A DNA stretch of 9,185 nucleotides from JARBAU01 sp029237525 (GTDB lineage: Archaea; Thermoproteota; Nitrososphaeria; Nitrososphaerales; Nitrososphaeraceae). Shown here one piece after another: positions 6,350 through 9,185 of this stretch (positions are counted from its first letter, which is position 1; the number at the start of each line of letters is the position of its first letter). Position numbers and translations under genes: made by a program. The notes below the pieces were generated by a model. The model did no database searches, had not been told where the DNA came from, and saw only the letters and a program-made list of their open reading frames with translations. The stretch is from the NCBI GenBank assembly GCA_036555705.1, contig DATBKT010000068.1, positions 1 to 9,185 of the forward strand, in the 5' to 3' direction.

Positions 6350-7411
6350 CTAAGCTTGGACTGCAGATGTAATCTGAGCTAACGAAGTCAGAAATTCTGC
6401 ATTTGACGGATCCTTCCATGTCGTAGCCTGTATTCTCCATAATGGGCTATAGGCTACATCACCAACATTTGCAGCTGCAATGCTTGCCTGATAACCCATA
6501 GGTCCAGTTCCTTTGATTCCGTTTGTAAATACATAGAGATCAGACGATCCTCCAGATAGCAACGCTGAACCAGTCTTGTTTACATATGGTACGCCTAATG
6601 CATCTGCTACGTTCTTGACAGATGCGTCAGTTGCTATGTAATAGATTGTTGAGCCATTAGGTGCAAACCCTCTATGTCCTACAAACGTTACCTGCATTTT
6701 CTTAGTATCGATGTTTAGAACTTGTCCTCCACCATATGCCGCCATATCAGATAGAGTCTTATCACTCCTTTCATTCAACGAATCACCATGCCACTGTACA
6801 AAAGGACAATTAACTACCGTATTTGATGGAGTTACGGATAATTCTCCGTTCTTCTGTGCAGATAATATATCTGCTTCTGATTTTATCTCCCTTGGACTAA
6901 CCCCTTGTTTCCACCCTACGTTGTTAATTCTCCAAGTAGGACTATACCCAGGGTCTCCTGGCTGAGAATCCGCTACATTGGCTTGAAAACCTAATGGGCC
7001 AGGGCCTTTGATGCCATTTGAAAACACATAAATATTTCCCAATGATTGTGGTGGTGCATTTCGTAATGCTGGTGTATATGATACTCTTGAATGAGTAAAG
7101 TTAGTCAAGTGATCAGCTAGCCCCTTATTGGAAGCTTCTGTTGATATATAGAATACTTGGAAACCATTAACATATCCTCTTGTTAGAGGCAATGTTACAG
7201 GCACGTTTGCCTTTGTTAGATTTTGGACTAACGTTTGAGGCGATGCACGTGTCTGATCATTAACATGACTGTTGGTTGATGCCGCAAGTACGTCCATACT
7301 CCTCCCACTTAGCGTGGATGATGAAACAAGAGCGATCGCTGATAATATAATGGCGATGACGCTCAAAGTTTCCCACGTATTTTTTTGTGCTTTTTTGTTA
7401 TAGTTGCTCAT
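6350..7411 (-). CDS. Secreted or anchored protein with two copies of one domain, function unknown
   Basis: 353 residues from ATG 7411. Residues 14-34 are an N-terminal membrane segment (LSVIAIILSAIALVSSS), followed by a Ser/Thr/Asn-rich linker to about 75. Two homologous units follow. Unit 1 (about 77-170) has YVNGFQVFYISTEAS, IYVFSNGIKGPGPLGFQA, PGYSPTWRINNVGWK. Unit 2 (about 244-334) has GFAPNGSTIYYIATDAS, LYVFTNGIKGTGPMGYQA, VAYSPLWRIQATTWK. Each has the same order: a Gly-rich strand, YI.T.AS, NGIKG.GP.G.QA and YSP.WRI. Between them, residues 171-243 hold NCPFVQWHGD with the protein's only Cys (202) and a nearby His. I recall similar domains of unknown function in secreted proteins of ammonia-oxidising archaea (possibly the DUF7482 group; the name is from memory). 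It probably acts at the cell surface; metal or ligand binding by the Cys/His segment is a guess. Its own promoter lies upstream. Confidence 0.78.
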   Translation of the reverse strand: MSNYNKKAQKNTWETLSVIAIILSAIALVSSSTLSGRSMDVLAASTNSHVNDQTRASPQTLVQNLTKANVPVTLPLTRGYVNGFQVFYISTEASNKGLADHLTNFTHSRVSYTPALRNAPPQSLGNIYVFSNGIKGPGPLGFQANVADSQPGDPGYSPTWRINNVGWKQGVSPREIKSEADILSAQKNGELSVTPSNTVVNCPFVQWHGDSLNERSDKTLSDMAAYGGGQVLNIDTKKMQVTFVGHRGFAPNGSTIYYIATDASVKNVADALGVPYVNKTGSALLSGGSSDLYVFTNGIKGTGPMGYQASIAAANVGDVAYSPLWRIQATTWKDPSNAEFLTSLAQITSAVQA

Positions 7412-7440
7412 TTGTCTTTAAATTGTTCTAGTCGTAGCAA

Positions 7441-7448
7441 GTTTTTAT
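7441..7448 (-). promoter_or_regulatory. TATA-like box of the tandem-domain protein gene
   Basis: On the minus strand GATAAAAAC lies about 33 bases before ATG 7411, predicting a short leader of under 10 bases. A second AT-rich run (AATTTAAAG) is too close to the ATG to be the TATA element. Confidence 0.35.
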
Positions 7449-7486
7449 CTTGAACGATTACGAAAATTCAATACTAATAGACTGTA

Positions 7487-7901
7487 CTAGAATGTAATCT
7501 TTGAAATACAAAATGATAACGACTTGGAATGGCTCAGAATGGAAGATGTTAAAATCCACTAGTGAAAGATTATTTATCCGAATCTTGGCTGGATAATTAC
7601 TCTTTCTACTAGAGGCCTTCCCTTGAATCATAATGAAATAAAGTTTTGTTCAGTACTCATTTTATTCATCTATCAATATTACAACATTTGGATTTTCTTT
7701 TATGTTCCTTAGTCTTTTTAGATTTTCAGGTCAGGATCACTTAGTCTTCTCATTTATTGATATAAAGTAAAAATCATGATCATTATCATATACAAATACA
7801 ACTGATACTAAATGTGGTTTGCATTCTATATCAACCGTTGCTAGCCTGGCCACTCTAGCTGTATTGATTATAGCTTTAGTATATGTATCATCAGTGATCA
7901 A
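7487..7901 (-). pseudogene. Decayed PPOX-class F420-dependent oxidoreductase
   Basis: The minus strand from TTG 7901 reads KAIINTARVARLATVDIECK, then PHLVSVVFVYDND, FYFISINEKTK: the N-terminal flavin/F420-binding split-barrel of PPOX proteins (f..aRvarLAtvd..g.Phl.Pv.Fv..d..~y..id.K.K). TGA codons 55 and 57 then interrupt, yet the same frame continues with PENLKRLRNIKENPNV and VILIDE, TAA at codon 80, NEY, TGA at codon 84 (where the family usually has Trp), and TKLYFIMIQGKA. After about 7610 the match fades; a shifted frame ends SFCISKITF at TAG 7487, like the family's C-terminal strand. The total of about 138 codons matches a normal PPOX of this type, so this is a whole gene inactivated by point mutations and probably a frameshift. 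Function when intact: F420H2- or flavin-dependent reduction of an unknown substrate in the cytoplasm. Confidence 0.82.
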
Positions 7902-8231
7902 TCTTGCTTGTTTACACCTCTATATTCGATATGCAAAATGATAAAGCGATCTGACAAAGGAGGTACGACATTATCAACCTACAGCACAAACCTGGTAACT
8001 CAATAGTTAAACACTTTCTTAGAATACAGATGAATAGACAAGTTTGTTATATATGAGTACGATTCCTCGTGTTCAATGCATTCTCAATCATTTGATTTAC
8101 AAATTGAGTGAGCAATGTTCAGTTCGAGATCATCCAATATATCCAATATATAGAAAACATTAAGGATCTTGAGTAATTGTTTACTGTATATGATCAGATG
8201 TAGGTATTCGTATAATTTGTAAACCTGCTAA
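7902..8231. other. Intergenic stretch without recognisable gene
   Basis: Neither strand gives a protein-like frame of useful length here. Only short AT-rich features are seen, including two tandem copies of CCAATATAT within 8134-8155. It probably contains the lost promoter of the PPOX remnant and upstream DNA of the luciferase-domain gene. Confidence 0.4.
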
Positions 8232-8239
8232 TTTATAAA
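8232..8239 (+). promoter_or_regulatory. TATA box of a leaderless promoter
   Basis: TTTATAAA is centred 26-27 bases before the ATG at 8262, the normal archaeal distance from TATA centre to transcription start. This predicts a leaderless mRNA beginning at or next to the ATG, and supports ATG 8262 over the TTG at 8253. Confidence 0.55.
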
Positions 8240-8261
8240 TAAATACTAATAATTGAAGCCT

Positions 8262-8582
8262 ATGAACACGGTTTTCGAAAGTATTAAGAAAGAATTGATG
8301 AGTTGGCCAGAAGTTTCGGCTGAGCCCCATAGGTTTGGAGGTGTCGAATTCCGACGAAATAGGAAAGAAATGGGGCATATTCATGGCGACAGATTAGCAG
8401 ATCTGCCTTTTCCAATGGAAACTAGAGACAGGTTAGTCAATTCTGGCAGAGTATCTCCTCATCACATTTTACCACATTCTGGATGGGTAAGCTTTTGGAT
8501 TAAAGGAGAAGAAGATATACCCTTAGTCATCGAGTTATTTAAAATGAGATACGATTATCTTAAACCAAAACAATTTGCCTAG
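8262..8582 (+). CDS. Luciferase-domain (DUF5519-like) small protein
   Basis: 106 residues from ATG 8262; a TTG at 8253 would add three, but the TATA spacing favours the ATG. The sequence shows PHRFGGVEFRRNRKEMGHIH at 22-41, then DLPFPMETRDRLVNSGRV, SPHHILPHSGWVSFWI (65-80), and a final helix VIELFKMRYDYL. This order (Hrfg..EF..~.rEiGHiH, DlpfP..~rd.Lv..G.~..Hh..p.SGWvsf, LlrlrYd) is that of the 'luciferase' domain family PF17648/DUF5519. The name comes from distant similarity to part of a luciferase; a light-producing reaction is not implied. The conserved His residues (39, 41, 67, 68) could bind a ligand or metal. It is cytoplasmic, with no signal peptide. The length is full for the single-domain form. 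It has no operon partner, and its substrate is unknown. Confidence 0.85.
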   Translation: MNTVFESIKKELMSWPEVSAEPHRFGGVEFRRNRKEMGHIHGDRLADLPFPMETRDRLVNSGRVSPHHILPHSGWVSFWIKGEEDIPLVIELFKMRYDYLKPKQFA

Positions 8583-9091
8583 ATGTCTTATCAGCTGCAA
8601 GCAAAAATCAACTTGAGGAATCAATAGTCTTAGTCTTAGTCTTTCGGCCAAATTTTTATAATTAGGACCAGTAAATGCAAGGACATGAATTAGTGAGCAG
8701 TTAGTCGCTGGGATCTTTTTCTCAGGTATCAACTCAAAAGTAAAGAAGATGGCAATCACTAAAATCCAAACATTATCTCCTTCCATAAAGTATCATCCTT
8801 GTCTGTAAATCATTCAAAACGAAATTATAGTGCAAAGTAGTTATCTTAAGAGACAACAAATAGGCTCTAGGAATTAACGAATTCCCCTTGTCAATCTTGG
8901 AGAGACAGATAGATCTGTCAACACATAAATCGATAGAATAATCACAGGGGTCAACAAGAAGTATTTCATGATGTGCATGCATATTTAACTACTTATGCAG
9001 TTTCATTCCTGGACTAGGTACATTCCAGAAATAATATCTAGCATAAAAAACAAAAACAAAAGTAAATGATATCTTATCCCAACTACAATGA
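8583..9091. other. Intergenic stretch without a convincing gene
   Basis: Two minus-strand frames of 69 and 83 codons (8773-8982 and 8535-8786) overlap by 14 bases. Their products are low-quality (biased, no domain, no conserved-looking core), and the second runs into the luciferase-domain gene, so I do not call them. Visible structure: a three-copy TAGTCT tandem repeat at 8625-8642 and a GACAGAT-AG-ATCTGTC inverted repeat at 8904-8919. Confidence 0.4.
8625..8642. repeat. TAGTCT x3 tandem repeat
   Basis: Three exact head-to-tail copies of a 6-base unit lie 43 bases after the luciferase-domain gene. Probably slippage-derived; no function is suggested by position. Confidence 0.6.
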
Positions 9092-9185
9092 CTAACGGTA
9101 AGGTAAGGATACGATCAATGGCTTGAGCTTTGCTGTTGCATCTTGTATTGGAAGATGTGTGGAGTAAATCATTAATGTGGTTGGT
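9092..9185 (-). CDS. Possible 3' end of a gene cut by the window edge
   Basis: On the minus strand the frame is open from the right edge and ends with TAG at 9092-9094. The 30 residues (PTTLMIYSTHLPIQDATAKL then KPLIVSLPYR) look like folded-protein sequence, with alternating beta-strand-like residues. I do not recognise the family. Another minus-strand frame here is also open but is more hydrophobic and less protein-like. The piece is too short for certainty and could itself be a remnant, as seen elsewhere in this window. Confidence 0.3.
   Translation of the reverse strand, partial: PTTLMIYSTHLPIQDATAKLKPLIVSLPYR

Noticed and set aside
6711..6965. Plus-strand frame of 84 codons
   Set aside because: Antisense to the tandem-domain secreted protein; no protein-like features.
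7650..7739. Stop-codon recoding (UGA read as an amino acid) in the PPOX frame
   Set aside because: A TAA and a probable frameshift are also present and the family has no such residue at these positions, so decay is the simpler reading.
8134..8155. Tandem CCAATATAT copies, considered as the start of a CRISPR-like or iteron array
   Set aside because: Only two short AT-rich copies without spacers; no array elsewhere in the window.
8181..8384. Minus-strand frame of 67 codons
   Set aside because: Antisense to the luciferase-domain gene and covers its promoter.
8535..8982. Two overlapping minus-strand frames (8773-8982, 69 codons; 8535-8786, 83 codons)
   Set aside because: The second overlaps the 3' end of the luciferase-domain gene, and its RLRLRL run comes from the TAGTCT repeat; neither has a recognisable domain. 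Kept only as a note because the area is otherwise empty.

Overview
The window is low in GC, with sparsely packed genes, TATA-box promoters of archaeal type, several TTG starts and little evidence of Shine-Dalgarno sites. The protein families (a DM13-domain secreted protein, a SufR/COG2345-type regulator, an archaeal tyrosine integrase with a C-terminal coiled coil, a luciferase-domain DUF5519-like protein, a PPOX/F420 relic and tandem-repeat secreted proteins) together suggest a soil-type ammonia-oxidising archaeon (Nitrososphaerota/Thaumarchaeota, Nitrososphaera or Nitrosocosmicus-like). This assignment is inference from the protein families and promoter style; no rRNA or core gene is present to prove it.

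Layout. At 1-231 is the 3' end of a probable glycosyltransferase. From 232 to about 1110 there is no intact gene, but short protein-like stretches interrupted by stops read as gene remnants. At 1132-1809 (minus) lies a winged-helix regulator with a SufR-like cysteine tail, divergent from a tyrosine recombinase at 1931-3184 (plus). The 121-base region between them carries a dyad that could be an operator. Then come a membrane-anchored DM13 protein (3463-4131, plus), a secreted prealbumin-like-fold protein (4351-4884, minus), a two-helix small membrane protein (5135-5350, plus), a ribbon-helix-helix-like regulator with an unrecognised C-terminal domain (5589-6125, minus), a secreted protein built of two copies of one domain (6350-7411, minus), a decayed PPOX-class F420-dependent oxidoreductase (7487-7901, minus) and a compact luciferase-domain protein with a leaderless promoter (8262-8582, plus). 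The last 600 bases hold no convincing gene except a possible gene end at the right edge (minus).

How the pieces relate. Nearly every gene appears to be its own transcription unit: orientations alternate, spacers are 120-300 bases or more, and individual TATA-like boxes can be seen. No operon and no multi-gene defence or metabolic system is evident. The pattern is an accessory region: a recombinase, small regulators, cell-surface proteins, and several genes in stages of decay. The best-supported unreported item is the full-length PPOX pseudogene. The regulator lacking one of the four SufR cysteines and the duplicated secreted protein are the most interesting intact genes.
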